From NCBI RefSeq assembly GCF_014647855.1, contig NZ_BMPZ01000006.1, positions 62,001 to 126,000 on the forward strand: 64,000 bases of DNA, in the 5' to 3' direction. The DNA comes from Shewanella gelidii. Lineage in GTDB: Bacteria; Pseudomonadota; Gammaproteobacteria; Enterobacterales; Shewanellaceae. Shown piece by piece: positions 10,559 through 19,337 of this stretch. The translations under genes and the position numbers were made by a program. Within the stretch, counting starts at the first letter, position 1. Every line of letters begins with the position of its first letter. The notes beneath the pieces were generated by a model, which worked only from the letters and a program-made list of their open reading frames with translations, made no database searches and was not told the origin of the DNA.

Positions 10559-10634
10559 TGGCTCCCCAGACTGGACTCGAACCAGTGACATACGGATTAA
10601 CAGTCCGCCGTTCTACCAACTGAACTACAGGGGA
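10559..10634 (-). tRNA. tRNA-Asn (GTT), copy 3
   Basis: Identical 76-base tRNA-Asn gene. The spacers on either side (30 and 33 bases) differ in sequence from the others, so only the tRNA body is repeated. Confidence 0.98.
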
Positions 10635-10667
10635 ATAAATTTTAAACTTACTATCAAGCTAACGTAT

Positions 10668-10743
10668 TGGCTCCCCAGACTGGACTCGAACCAGTGACAT
10701 ACGGATTAACAGTCCGCCGTTCTACCAACTGAACTACAGGGGA
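10668..10743 (-). tRNA. tRNA-Asn (GTT), copy 2
   Basis: Identical 76-base tRNA-Asn gene with encoded CCA. Confidence 0.98.
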
Positions 10744-10799
10744 ATCGTTATACGTTTACTATTTACTAAGTAACTGTTATCACGATATTTAATTAAGGT

Positions 10800-10875
10800 T
10801 GGCTCCCCAGACTGGACTCGAACCAGTGACATACGGATTAACAGTCCGCCGTTCTACCAACTGAACTACAGGGGA
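10800..10875 (-). tRNA. tRNA-Asn (GTT), copy 1 (promoter-proximal)
   Basis: Identical 76-base tRNA-Asn gene. It is first in transcription order, so the array promoter should lie just above 10875. The spacer to copy 2 is the longest (56 bases). Confidence 0.98.
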
Positions 10876-11774
10876 ATAACTCTTAATTACGTCTCGATGA
10901 GAACGGAGCGCATAGTAAATCGGTAACACAAATGAGTCAACTCGAGTTACAAAAAAAAGTGTAAAACTGTCGTTGATTGCTCATCTAATGGTCATCGTGA
11001 TGGCAAAACCATCATATCCAGTCGTTTATACCTAGGGGTTACAAAAGATTATGGCGTTTTTTTGATGGTTTCTAATATGTTGACGCTTGTTTGACTCGAT
11101 GCTCTTTTGTTTGGTGGGTTAGTATGAGAACGGAGATTCACCTTCCTGACAGCAAAATGGTAAAAACACAACGCTTAATATTAAAACTTGAGATATCCAC
11201 AGTGATTTTTGTCGGGTTTAGTTATGGAAACGACGGCAGTAAAGGGATGCACAGTTTGGCGTGAAAAAGTATGGATTGTTCTTAATGTAATTCAATTACC
11301 AAATTCACAAATTACCGTTTTTAGTGCTTGACTATCGTCGAGTACCCGTAAGACGGGTATTTGCAGCACTTATCCACTATTTCTGTGGATAACCTTGTGA
11401 GTTGTCTATTTAGATAGACTCGAAATACAGCATTCACGGGCTTTCTAGGAAGATGGGGCTTTAAAATTCGAAAAATAGTATATCTCTAAAAATCAAGTAG
11501 ATAGCTCTTGCCATGATTGTGTGCTGTGATTGTTTATGATTGGCGATAAATTGTAATCTTTGGTCATTTTTTGTCTGTGCATTATTCATGGGAAGAAAGA
11601 ATAGACTAGTGTTTAAAACGCTAAAAATTTCATGGTGGGCTCGATGTTTGTCATTTTCAGTTTTACTTATTGATATCTCCATAATTTAGAAAATGTTTCT
11701 ATAAAGTGTGTTTAAGTGGAGCTTACTCGATGACTTGATTACAATGCGTTAGCGAGATTTTAAAAGGGCTTTTT
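10876..11774. other. 899-base non-coding region with DnaA-box-like sites and hairpins, upstream of uvrB
   Basis: No supported gene lies here. A weak 73-codon minus-strand frame (11461-11682) has no ribosome binding site and biased composition, so I do not call it. The region holds a hairpin TACCCGT-AAG-ACGGGTA (11343-11359), a TTGACT element just upstream of it, and three DnaA-box-like sequences between 11193 and 11392. It must contain the uvrB promoter on the right and the tRNA-Asn promoter on the left. I found no CTGT-N8-ACAG LexA-type box next to uvrB. Confidence 0.5.
11370..11392. promoter_or_regulatory. Pair of inverted DnaA-box-like sites
   Basis: TTATCCACT (11370-11378, 8 of 9 to TTATCCACA) and TGTGGATAA (11384-11392, a perfect box on the minus strand) face each other, forming a 7-bp palindrome TATCCAC / GTGGATA. 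A third site, ATATCCACA (11193-11201, 8 of 9), lies about 170 bases upstream. E. coli uvrB has been described as having DnaA-binding sequence in its upstream region, so a link to uvrB is plausible but inferred. Confidence 0.5.
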
Positions 11775-13805
11775 GTGAATAATTCTGAATTTAAACTGAA
11801 CTCAAATTTTAAACCCGCGGGCGATCAACCAGCGGCGATTGATCAATTGGTCGATGGTATCGAGTCAGGCTTAGCATGCCAAACGCTGCTCGGGGTAACT
11901 GGATCAGGGAAAACGTTTACGATTGCTAACGTGATTCAGAAGCTTGCGCGTCCCACCATCATTATGGCACCGAACAAAACGCTTGCTGCGCAACTCTATG
12001 GTGAGATGAAAGAGTTCTTTCCTCAGAATGCCGTTGAGTATTTTGTTTCTTATTATGACTACTACCAACCTGAAGCATACGTGCCTGCTTCGAATACCTT
12101 TATTGAAAAAGATGCGTCTGTTAATGCGCATATCGAGCAGATGCGTTTATCTGCGACGAAAGCTTTGCTTGAACGCCCAGATGTTATCCTTATTGCCTCT
12201 GTATCTGCCATCTATGGATTAGGTGATCCAGACTCTTATATGAAAATGCTGCTACACCTTCGGCAGGGCGATATGATGGGGCAGCGGGATATCCTAAAAC
12301 GGCTAAGTGAGTTGCAATATACTCGTAATGACATGGATCTTCAGCGCGGGACATATCGCGTTCGCGGAGAGGTTATCGATATTTTTCCTGCAGACTCTGA
12401 GCGAGATGGCATTCGAGTCGAGTTGTTCGATGATGAAATTGAACAGGTCAGTGAGTTTGACCCCTTGACCGGACAAGTCACTCGTCGGTTAGCGAGGACA
12501 ACTATTTATCCAAAATCTCACTATGTCACGCCTCGTGAAAAGATTCTGGAAGCTACAGAATATATTAAAGAAGAGTTACGCGAACGAAAAAAGCAACTGC
12601 TAGAGAATAACAAGCTGATAGAAGAGCAGCGAATTACGGAGCGAGTCCAGTACGATCTTGAAATGATGACGGAACTTGGTTATTGCTCAGGGATTGAAAA
12701 CTACTCGCGCTACTTATCTGGGCGTCGACCCGGTGAAGGGCCACCAACCTTGCTCGATTATTTACCTGCAGACGGCCTTCTCATCATAGATGAGTCTCAT
12801 GTCACTGTGCCGCAAATCGGTGCGATGTACAAAGGTGACCGTAGCCGTAAGACGACTTTAGTTGAATATGGGTTTAGATTACCTTCGGCTTTAGATAACA
12901 GACCACTAAAGTTTGAAGAGTTTGAGGCCCTAATGCCGCAAACTGTGTATGTATCGGCAACTCCAAATGATTATGAAATCGAAAAAAGTGGTCACGAAGT
13001 TGCGGAGCAGGTCGTGCGTCCGACTGGATTGTTAGACCCTGAAATTGAAGTGAGGCCTGTTGGTATCCAAGTTGATGACCTATTGTCGGAAATTCGAAAA
13101 CGGGTCGCTGTCAATGAAAGAGTTCTGGTGACGACGTTAACCAAGCGGATGTCTGAAGACTTAACTGAATATTTGGATGAGCATGGTGTCAAAGTGAGGT
13201 ACTTGCACTCTGGCGTCGATACGGTTGAACGTGTCGAGATTATTCGTGATTTGCGGATGGGGCTATTTGATGTCCTTGTCGGCATTAACCTATTAAGGGA
13301 AGGGCTCGACATGCCAGAAGTCTCACTGGTATGTATTTTTGATGCGGATAAAGAGGGATTCCTGCGTTCGGAACGCTCGCTCATTCAAACGATTGGCCGT
13401 GCAGCGCGTAATATTAATGGAAAAGTCATTCTGTACGCCGATCGCGTAACCAAATCTATGGCAAAGGCTATTGGAGAAACAGAACGTCGTCGGGCGAAAC
13501 AGCACCAATACAATCTAGACAATAAAATTACGCCAAAGGGTGTTAGCAAATCGATAACAGATGTTATGGATGTTGGCGACAGCAATCAGGGGCGCAATCA
13601 ATATTCACGTCAAGGGCAGCAGCTTAAAGTCGCAGAGAAGCAGTCGAGCTATGAACCAACAAATCTTTCAGACTTAAGTCATTTGATTGATCAATTAGAA
13701 AAGCAAATGCATGAACATGCGAAAAATCTAGAGTTTGAAGAAGCAGCAGCAGTGCGGGATCAAGTGCATCAATTACGACAAAAGCTCATCACTATAGATT
13801 CGTAA
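11775..13805 (+). CDS. uvrB: Excinuclease ABC subunit B
   Basis: UvrB is the damage-verifying helicase-like subunit of nucleotide excision repair; it is loaded by UvrA and partners UvrC. The 676-residue product has Walker A GVTGSGKT (40-47), the beta-hairpin region [20 protein letters not shown], helicase motifs including DESHVTVPQ and [23 protein letters not shown], and a C-terminal UVR domain ([23 protein letters not shown]). The start codon is GTG, with only a weak AAGGG element upstream. The N-terminus aligns with E. coli UvrB at FKLNSxFKPxGDQPxAI. It is a single gene with a terminator about 125 bases downstream. Confidence 0.98.
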   Translation: MNNSEFKLNSNFKPAGDQPAAIDQLVDGIESGLACQTLLGVTGSGKTFTIANVIQKLARPTIIMAPNKTLAAQLYGEMKEFFPQNAVEYFVSYYDYYQPEAYVPASNTFIEKDASVNAHIEQMRLSATKALLERPDVILIASVSAIYGLGDPDSYMKMLLHLRQGDMMGQRDILKRLSELQYTRNDMDLQRGTYRVRGEVIDIFPADSERDGIRVELFDDEIEQVSEFDPLTGQVTRRLARTTIYPKSHYVTPREKILEATEYIKEELRERKKQLLENNKLIEEQRITERVQYDLEMMTELGYCSGIENYSRYLSGRRPGEGPPTLLDYLPADGLLIIDESHVTVPQIGAMYKGDRSRKTTLVEYGFRLPSALDNRPLKFEEFEALMPQTVYVSATPNDYEIEKSGHEVAEQVVRPTGLLDPEIEVRPVGIQVDDLLSEIRKRVAVNERVLVTTLTKRMSEDLTEYLDEHGVKVRYLHSGVDTVERVEIIRDLRMGLFDVLVGINLLREGLDMPEVSLVCIFDADKEGFLRSERSLIQTIGRAARNINGKVILYADRVTKSMAKAIGETERRRAKQHQYNLDNKITPKGVSKSITDVMDVGDSNQGRNQYSRQGQQLKVAEKQSSYEPTNLSDLSHLIDQLEKQMHEHAKNLEFEEAAAVRDQVHQLRQKLITIDS

Positions 13806-13928
13806 GCCATTTACTCCTGTCTGTGCAAGCTGGAAGATGTATTCGGCTTATCATTGGACGGCTAACACGAAGCATGTATCAATTGTAAAAATGGATATAG
13901 TGCCGCTACAAGTTGAAGAAAGAAAAAC

Positions 13929-13953
13929 AGGGAGACTAGGCGTCTCCCTTTTT
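13929..13953 (+). terminator. Intrinsic terminator downstream of uvrB
   Basis: The stem AGGGAGAC / GTCTCCCT has a 5-base loop and is followed by a T-run. Confidence 0.8.
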
Positions 13954-14261
13954 GCAGGTTTTTTATGCGTGTTTTAATTCGTAGCAGTCCCTGAACAAAT
14001 GAGTGTTTCGATTTTGAAACCCAGAAGCGTGCCTTTCATTATTCACTTCGTTATCGTTTTGGATTTTTTATTGAAAGACGTTGGGAAATCAAAGTGAGAT
14101 CTGTTTTGCGCAGGAATTGGGGCGGGGTATGGCTGGGCTAACGATACAATTTGTTCAAGTTGTCAAAGTTGTCCAAGCGAAATAAGTTCGCGCTATACAA
14201 CTTTTTGTTCTGATTATTATGTGCGAAAAATATACGAATACGATTTTGTATTGCTTAGATT
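13954..14261. other. Non-coding gap between uvrB and rrtA
   Basis: These 308 bases separate convergent uvrB and the rhombosortase gene. They contain a short imperfect duplication of AAGTTGTC around 14158-14178. I see no gene or RNA feature. Confidence 0.4.
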
Positions 14262-14879
14262 TTAGCGTGATTTAATCTTTTTCACACAAGTCCAAAACAC
14301 CGCGAATATAAGTCCAGTAGCGAGTCCTACTAAATGAGACTCTGTGGATACCCTGGCACTGATTAAAGCCTCTAGGCTCGGTGTTGCGCCATAGGTTTGC
14401 TCAAAAACGACTTTGGCGACAATTCCAGCAAGTAATAAATAGCCTTGCTTGATCCCAGCTAAACAATCTTGAATTGAACCAAATGCTAATAAGCCATGTA
14501 GAACACCACTAAGTCCGACATAGGCAAGAAGATCTGGGTAAAACCAAAAAAGCCCTAAGCCTTCACCGAAGAAAAGGCCAGCAAAAAGCAACATCAACCC
14601 CTTGATTTGATAATGCATACTATGAAGTAAATAGATGACCCATAATCCAGCTATATTCATTACTAAATGATATGTATTGGTATGTAACAAGTTGCCAGTG
14701 ACCAGCCGCCACCACTGTTGCTGTTGAATTTTTTCTCGTTGGTATTCTGCAAGTTCAGTGAAAGGAAGAAAATGCAAAACAAGGCATATAATTGACAGCC
14801 CAACGATAAACCCCAGTGTTCCCGAAGGGGCAAGCGGTTTTGGCTGTTCTTGAGGTTGCTTGGTCACTGTTTTATTCAT
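14262..14879 (-). CDS. rrtA: Rhombosortase (rhomboid-family intramembrane serine protease)
   Basis: Rhombosortases are rhomboid-like intramembrane proteases thought to process proteins that end in a GlyGly-CTERM sorting tail. The 205-residue product has about six membrane segments. Family hallmarks are [20 protein letters not shown], the catalytic-serine motif [13 protein letters not shown] and the catalytic-histidine segment [11 protein letters not shown] chose the ATG at 14879 (MNKTVTKQ), which overlaps the end of queC by 8 bases; a longer in-frame start would run into queC. The queC overlap suggests co-transcription. No GlyGly-CTERM substrate is evident in this window. Confidence 0.87.
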   Translation of the reverse strand: MNKTVTKQPQEQPKPLAPSGTLGFIVGLSIICLVLHFLPFTELAEYQREKIQQQQWWRLVTGNLLHTNTYHLVMNIAGLWVIYLLHSMHYQIKGLMLLFAGLFFGEGLGLFWFYPDLLAYVGLSGVLHGLLAFGSIQDCLAGIKQGYLLLAGIVAKVVFEQTYGATPSLEALISARVSTESHLVGLATGLIFAVFWTCVKKIKSR

Positions 14880-15567
14880 TCGCAGTGAGTTTTTCTTCCA
14901 GATCAGCCATGATTTTTTCAGGCTGGTGCAGATATTCTTCCAAGCCGTTCTGGCGCAATTCACAAGAAGGGCAATCACCGCAGCCTGGGCCTATGATTCC
15001 GTTGTAGCAGGTTAATGTATGATCTCTGATCAGCGCTAAACTATGATACTTGTCGGCCAAGGCCCATGTTTGAGCTTTATTTAGCCACATTAACGGTGTA
15101 TTTATTTCTAAAGCTTTGTCCATACCTTGTACAAGAGCAGATTGCATTGCCTTAATAAAATCATTGCGGCAATCTGGGTACCCAGAAAAATCAGTTTCAC
15201 ACACGCCGGTAATGATGACGCTTGCACCAACCTGATATGCATAGATGCCTGCTAAGGTTAAAAATAGGATGTTACGACCGGGAACAAAGGTATTGGGCAA
15301 ACCATTATCCATGAGTTCATGGGATACCGAGATTGCGTCTCTCGTTAAAGCCGAAATAGCAAGTTCATTGAGTAAAGATACATCCATGACTTTATGACTT
15401 GCGACGTTTAACTGGCTCGCCAGTGATTTGGCAACTTCAATTTCTTGTGAATGACGCTGTCCATAATCAAATGTAATGGCATGAACAGTATCAAAATCTT
15501 GTAAAGCTTGGATTAGACAGGTGGTAGAGTCTTGACCACCACTAAATACGACGACCGCTGTTGACAT
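14872..15567 (-). CDS. queC: 7-cyano-7-deazaguanine synthase
   Basis: QueC converts 7-carboxy-7-deazaguanine to preQ0 using ATP and ammonia, a step of queuosine biosynthesis. The 231-residue product has the PP-loop SGGQDS at residues 9-14 and the zinc-binding C-terminal cluster with Cys in [20 protein letters not shown]. Length is typical. It is divergent from queE across about 155 bases, and overlaps rrtA at its 3' end. I looked for a preQ1-type riboswitch in the shared upstream region and could not recognise one. Confidence 0.97.
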   Translation of the reverse strand: MSTAVVVFSGGQDSTTCLIQALQDFDTVHAITFDYGQRHSQEIEVAKSLASQLNVASHKVMDVSLLNELAISALTRDAISVSHELMDNGLPNTFVPGRNILFLTLAGIYAYQVGASVIITGVCETDFSGYPDCRNDFIKAMQSALVQGMDKALEINTPLMWLNKAQTWALADKYHSLALIRDHTLTCYNGIIGPGCGDCPSCELRQNGLEEYLHQPEKIMADLEEKLTANE

Positions 15568-15722
15568 TGGATATTCTGTTTTAAGTTAGGTGGATGTATT
15601 TTACCTGAGCGTTTATCGAATGCCTAGCGGACACAATAAACTCAAGCTGTGACTCTGCTTTATCTTGCGTTTTTATTGCGATTCCACTATAAATGCCGGC
15701 CTATCTGTTGAGAGGCTATGGT

Positions 15723-16391
15723 ATGTTGTACCCAGTTAATGAAGTATTTGAAACCATCCAAGGTGAAGGTTATTTCACGGGCGTCCCTGCAATTTTTGTA
15801 AGGTTACAAGGTTGCCCTGTCGGGTGCAGTTGGTGTGATACGCAACAAACTTGGGAGGTTCTAGCGGATAAGCGAGTTGAACCGAATCAGGTTATTCAAG
15901 TTGATGGTTCCGTTGGGCGATGGGCAAATCATAGCGCGGAAACCTTGATTGCAGCGTTTGTTGAGCAAGGTTTTAGTGCAAAACATGTCGTCATTACCGG
16001 CGGAGAGCCTTGTATCCATGATTTATCTGAATTGACGACTCAATTAGAAGCGCGCGGTTACCGAACGCAGATTGAAACAAGTGGTACATTTGAGGTGATT
16101 TGCTCTGATGAGTGTTGGGTGACCGTTTCTCCAAAAATTGAGATGAAGGGCGGATATCCTGTGCTGGAACAAGCTTTGAACAGAGCGGATGAGATTAAAC
16201 ACCCTGTTGCGACAGAAAAGCACGTCGAACAACTTGATCAATTACTCGAGAGTATTGATTGCCAGTCTAAAGTGATCTGTCTACAACCAATTAGTCAAAA
16301 GCCCCGAGCTACCGATATGGCGATGCGAATTTGTATTGAGAGAAACTGGCGTTTATCGATACAAACCCATAAATATTTAGATATCGATTAA
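15723..16391 (+). CDS. queE: 7-carboxy-7-deazaguanine synthase (radical SAM)
   Basis: QueE is a radical SAM enzyme that ring-contracts 6-carboxytetrahydropterin to 7-carboxy-7-deazaguanine for queuosine synthesis. The 222-residue product begins [16 protein letters not shown]. The cluster motif [10 protein letters not shown] has the C-X3-C-X2-C pattern, and VITGGEP follows. I chose the ATG at 15723 because GAGAGG lies 7 bases upstream; an earlier in-frame ATG at 15693 gives an N-terminus not seen in the family. Divergent queC supports the role. Confidence 0.96.
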   Translation: MLYPVNEVFETIQGEGYFTGVPAIFVRLQGCPVGCSWCDTQQTWEVLADKRVEPNQVIQVDGSVGRWANHSAETLIAAFVEQGFSAKHVVITGGEPCIHDLSELTTQLEARGYRTQIETSGTFEVICSDECWVTVSPKIEMKGGYPVLEQALNRADEIKHPVATEKHVEQLDQLLESIDCQSKVICLQPISQKPRATDMAMRICIERNWRLSIQTHKYLDID

Positions 16392-16402
16392 CCAACGCTA
16401 TT

Positions 16403-17458
16403 TTAAGTTTTCGCCCGAGAGAATTGCTCAAGAAACTGACTGTGTTGTTGATGATGACCAATATGACTTTGGACCCATTCGGGATTGTAGTAGGTGTCAA
16501 GGTAACGTTCTCCCGAATCACATAGTAGCGTGACGATAGAGCCCGCCTTTTTCATTTGTTCCATTTCTTTTGCGATTAACAGTGCGCCATATAAGTTTGT
16601 GCCAGTTGATGGACCTGCTTTGCGGCCTAGTAAGCTCTCGAGCCAAAGCATTGTTGCAATAGATGCAGTATCTGGTACTTTTTCCATTCTATCGACCACA
16701 CCGGCAATAAAAGAGGGCTCAACAACAGGACGACCGATCCCTTCGATTAGGCTATTTTTTTCGCAAGTCAATTCTGTTTGACCGGTTTTAAAATAGTCAT
16801 AGAAAACTGAGTTTTCTGGGTCAACAACGCATAATTGTGTGTTTAGTTGTTGGTAACGAATGTAGCGGCCAATGGTGGCTGACGTACCACCTGTTCCAGG
16901 GCTCATGACAATCCATGATGGGATAGGGTGGGCTTCTTTTTCCATTTGTTGGAAGATGCTATTGGCGATGTTGTTATTTCCTCGCCAGTCGGTAGCGCGC
17001 TCAGCAAAAGTAAATTGATCAATAAAATGCCCATTGAGCTGGTTTGCTAATCGTTTCGCTTCTTGGTTCATCTCATAACCATGCTTTACAAAATGACATT
17101 GCCCCCCATAAAACTCGATTTGTTCGATTTTTCTTTTCGCGGTGGTTTCTGGCATCACAGCAATAAAAGGCAAACCAATTAGTCTGGCAAAATATGCTTC
17201 TGATACAGCAGTGCTTCCAGAAGATGACTCAATAATCGGCATGTCTTGCTGGATCCAGCCGTTACATAAGCCGTACAAAAACAGAGACCTTGCAAGACGG
17301 TGTTTTAAGCTGCCTGTTGGATGTGTGCTCTCATCTTTTAGATATATGGTTATGTTTTTTAAAGAGGGTATGTCGAGTGGAATCAAATGCGTATCAGCAC
17401 TCCGCTGAAAGTCAGCACTTATTTTTGCAATTGCTTGATTGACCCAAAGTTGATTCAT
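16403..17458 (-). CDS. PLP-dependent cysteine synthase / cysteine desulfhydrase family protein
   Basis: The 351-residue product belongs to the fold-type II PLP family of cysteine synthases and related lyases. Lys52 in PTGSLKHRLA is the expected Schiff-base lysine. The substrate-binding loop ESSSGSTAVS replaces the SSGNTG-type motif of classical CysK, and SPGTGGTSATIGRY binds the PLP phosphate. The C-terminus reads LCDSGERYLDTYYNPEW. The altered loop resembles the Cds1-type desulfhydrase-like branch more than CysK/CysM, so the reaction may be cysteine breakdown or a related beta-replacement; this is inference. The start at 17458 was chosen because the upstream extension would be hydrophobic and atypical. 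It is convergent with queE, 11 bases apart. Confidence 0.8.
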   Translation of the reverse strand: MNQLWVNQAIAKISADFQRSADTHLIPLDIPSLKNITIYLKDESTHPTGSLKHRLARSLFLYGLCNGWIQQDMPIIESSSGSTAVSEAYFARLIGLPFIAVMPETTAKRKIEQIEFYGGQCHFVKHGYEMNQEAKRLANQLNGHFIDQFTFAERATDWRGNNNIANSIFQQMEKEAHPIPSWIVMSPGTGGTSATIGRYIRYQQLNTQLCVVDPENSVFYDYFKTGQTELTCEKNSLIEGIGRPVVEPSFIAGVVDRMEKVPDTASIATMLWLESLLGRKAGPSTGTNLYGALLIAKEMEQMKKAGSIVTLLCDSGERYLDTYYNPEWVQSHIGHHQQHSQFLEQFSRAKT

Positions 17459-17831
17459 AGCACACCAAATTATATATAATAACCAAACGGAATATACCAG
17501 ATACAAAAACGACAACCCAATGCCAATATGTATCAAGCTATTACGGAAGATTATTTTCACTTGCTATCAAATATATTGATGCTTGCGATAGCGTCTTTGC
17601 ATGCTCAAGGTGGGCTTGTGAGTATATTTGTGGGTTTTAAAGTGAATAACTTTGGGCTCAATGACAACTAATGTTGGGATAGTTGTCAACAGTTCGATCT
17701 GCACTGCTGATGTCGTCAGTGGAACCAGTCGTTAGTCGAAATAGCAAAAACATACCACGAGGAACCACGCATGAGTTTATGAAGTGCAGTGGCTTAAAGG
17801 TATATGAAGTGCAGAGGCTTAAAAAAGGAAA
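17459..17831. other. Non-coding gap between the PLP enzyme and the tRNA-Tyr array
   Basis: It contains an AT-rich upstream region for the PLP enzyme and a 25-base-period tandem repeat near the tRNA-Tyr 3' trailer. There is no supported gene. Confidence 0.4.
17778..17824. repeat. Two-copy direct repeat, period 25 bases
   Basis: TATGAAGTGCAGTGGCTTAAA and TATGAAGTGCAGAGGCTTAAA differ at one base. They lie just 3' of the last tRNA-Tyr gene on its transcript. The function is unknown. Confidence 0.75.
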
Positions 17832-17916
17832 TGGTGGAGGGAGAAGGATTCGAACCTTCGAAGGCTGAGCCGTCAGATTTACAGTCTGATCCCTTTGGCC
17901 ACTCGGGAACCCCTCC
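17832..17916 (-). tRNA. tRNA-Tyr (anticodon GTA), copy 3 in transcription order
   Basis: The 85-base gene has acceptor start GGAGGGG, a long variable arm, anticodon loop CTGTAAA (GTA), T-loop TTCGAAT and encoded CCA. It is identical to the two other copies. Confidence 0.98.
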
Positions 17917-17959
17917 ACGGGGATGTTGCTTTAGATGTACCAACAGTTGGAATAAAGAA

Positions 17960-18044
17960 TGGTGGAGGGAGAAGGATTCGAACCTTCGAAGGCTGAGCCG
18001 TCAGATTTACAGTCTGATCCCTTTGGCCACTCGGGAACCCCTCC
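17960..18044 (-). tRNA. tRNA-Tyr (GTA), copy 2
   Basis: Identical 85-base tRNA-Tyr gene. It is separated from copy 3 by a 43-base spacer of unrelated sequence. Confidence 0.98.
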
Positions 18045-18074
18045 GCGAATATCTTTAATCTAATTGTACGCAAA

Positions 18075-18159
18075 TGGTGGAGGGAGAAGGATTCGAACCT
18101 TCGAAGGCTGAGCCGTCAGATTTACAGTCTGATCCCTTTGGCCACTCGGGAACCCCTCC
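18075..18159 (-). tRNA. tRNA-Tyr (GTA), copy 1 (promoter-proximal)
   Basis: Identical 85-base tRNA-Tyr gene. The array promoter should lie between 18160 and the divergent gene at 18285. Confidence 0.98.
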
Positions 18160-18284
18160 TCAATTGCGGCGGCAATAGTAGTCAGAAAAATTTTGCTTGT
18201 AAAGCCCAATCGTTAAAAAATATCTAAAGTTATTTACTGACAGGTCGATTAAATAACAACGAACTGTTTTTATGACGTTTTTTT

Positions 18285-18764
18285 ATGCAAATCGATGTTC
18301 AATTAATCAATGAGTCACAATTAGGCAGACGCCTAAACCATGCGATAGAAAATAATCGCCGTGGTGAATTTGGCTTGTTGTTATCTATGCTGTCGATTGA
18401 TGCTCGAGATATGTCACAGTTTCAATTAGATAATGAAACTGATGAAACAAAGCGCCTTAGAAAACAGTTCCAACTTGGTCATCAACAGGCCTTAATCGAA
18501 GTTTTAAACTCGGATCACGACCCGACGGATCATTCGCAGCTTTTCATACAAGAAGGGAGCTGTAGTTTTCGATTACATCAAGCAATGAAGCCCGAAGCGC
18601 TGGTGATCCGTGGTCAACAATCCATGTCGATGAATCAAGTGCTAAGCAATTGCGATGCGGTCACTAAACTAAGACACCTTAAGCAAATACAAACGCCGCT
18701 CACAGACACCGAGCATTTGTCGGAACAACTTTCGAAACAGCGTCAATTTGAAATTGCAGTTTAG
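18285..18764 (+). CDS. Uncharacterised conserved protein (VC2046/SO_2500-like)
   Basis: The 159-residue soluble product has no signal peptide or membrane segment. The N-terminal half (LINESQLGRRLNHAIENNRR, then EFGLLLSMLS) looks like a small uncharacterised family found in Vibrio and Shewanella; the family name is from memory and no function is known to me. The sequence is rich in Gln, Leu and polar residues, with a largely helical pattern. The ATG follows a T-run and no good ribosome binding site is visible. It stands alone between the tRNA-Tyr array and the DUF406-type gene. Confidence 0.65.
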   Translation: MQIDVQLINESQLGRRLNHAIENNRRGEFGLLLSMLSIDARDMSQFQLDNETDETKRLRKQFQLGHQQALIEVLNSDHDPTDHSQLFIQEGSCSFRLHQAMKPEALVIRGQQSMSMNQVLSNCDAVTKLRHLKQIQTPLTDTEHLSEQLSKQRQFEIAV

Positions 18765-18881
18765 CCATACTAAACGCTTAATTTTTATCATAAGTCATAA
18801 TCGTGAGCTTCGACATAGAGCTTTGCAGGCGACTTACCTATAATTGATTTTTCAACGAGCACTTTGCATTTAGGAATTACC

Positions 18882-19169
18882 ATGAAATCAATTAGAGAAA
18901 GTCAGTCACCAAACGTTAATGACACATGTACGGATTGTGGAAGCTTCGCCGATATTGGTGCGGTGATTGAAGAGAACGATACATTGCTTGAAGTTGAGCT
19001 ATTTGGTGAAACTGCAGAGCAAAAGGCAGAAGAATTAGTAAATTTGGCATTGAAGAAATTTGATGGTGTGACTTCATCAATCGAGAAACTAGAAGATAAA
19101 ATCCTTCTTAAGCTGGATTTTGGCTTCAGTGCTGAAAAAATGATTTTCCAAATGCAAAACAATCTATAG
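18882..19169 (+). CDS. YfcZ/YiiS-family (DUF406) small protein
   Basis: The 95-residue product resembles the E. coli YfcZ/YiiS family of unknown function. Matching features are the N-terminal cysteine motif TCTDCGSFADIGAVIE, a central helix with Ala, Glu and Leu (AEQKAEELVNLALKKF), and the C-terminal AEKMIFQMQNNL. I chose the ATG at 18882 with AGGA upstream rather than a TTG six codons earlier. It is acidic, cytosolic, and appears monocistronic. Confidence 0.8.
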   Translation: MKSIRESQSPNVNDTCTDCGSFADIGAVIEENDTLLEVELFGETAEQKAEELVNLALKKFDGVTSSIEKLEDKILLKLDFGFSAEKMIFQMQNNL

Positions 19170-19337
19170 AACTGTATAACTGAGATTACAATTTCTGTTG
19201 TTTATGCATTTTTGAAGGATAACTCATTAGCCCTGAGAGTGTGGTTAATGAGTTATTTTAAATTTGAGGCATAAATACACTCCGGTGGTATATGTATTGG
19301 GTTGATCGGCTATCAGATCACACTGGAAGGTATTGAA

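Noticed and set aside
10352..10875. CRISPR-like array (repeats of 76 bases with short spacers)
   Set aside because: The repeats are complete tRNA-Asn genes with encoded CCA; spacers are of irregular length.
11100..11460. CsrB-type sRNA in the large gap before uvrB
   Set aside because: GGA triplets are present but not enriched above expectation and are not placed in clear hairpin loops.
11461..11682. 73-codon minus-strand frame upstream of uvrB
   Set aside because: No ribosome binding site, unusual Phe/Ile/His-rich composition and no recognisable similarity.
11690..11775. LexA (SOS) box for uvrB
   Set aside because: No CTG-N10-CAG palindrome is present in the proximal upstream sequence.
15568..15722. 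preQ1 riboswitch between queC and queE
   Set aside because: No recognisable short hairpin with A-rich tail and ribosome binding site pairing.
17658..18073. Apparent short proteins on both strands over the tRNA-Tyr array
   Set aside because: They are translations of the tRNA genes themselves and repeat with the tRNA copies.
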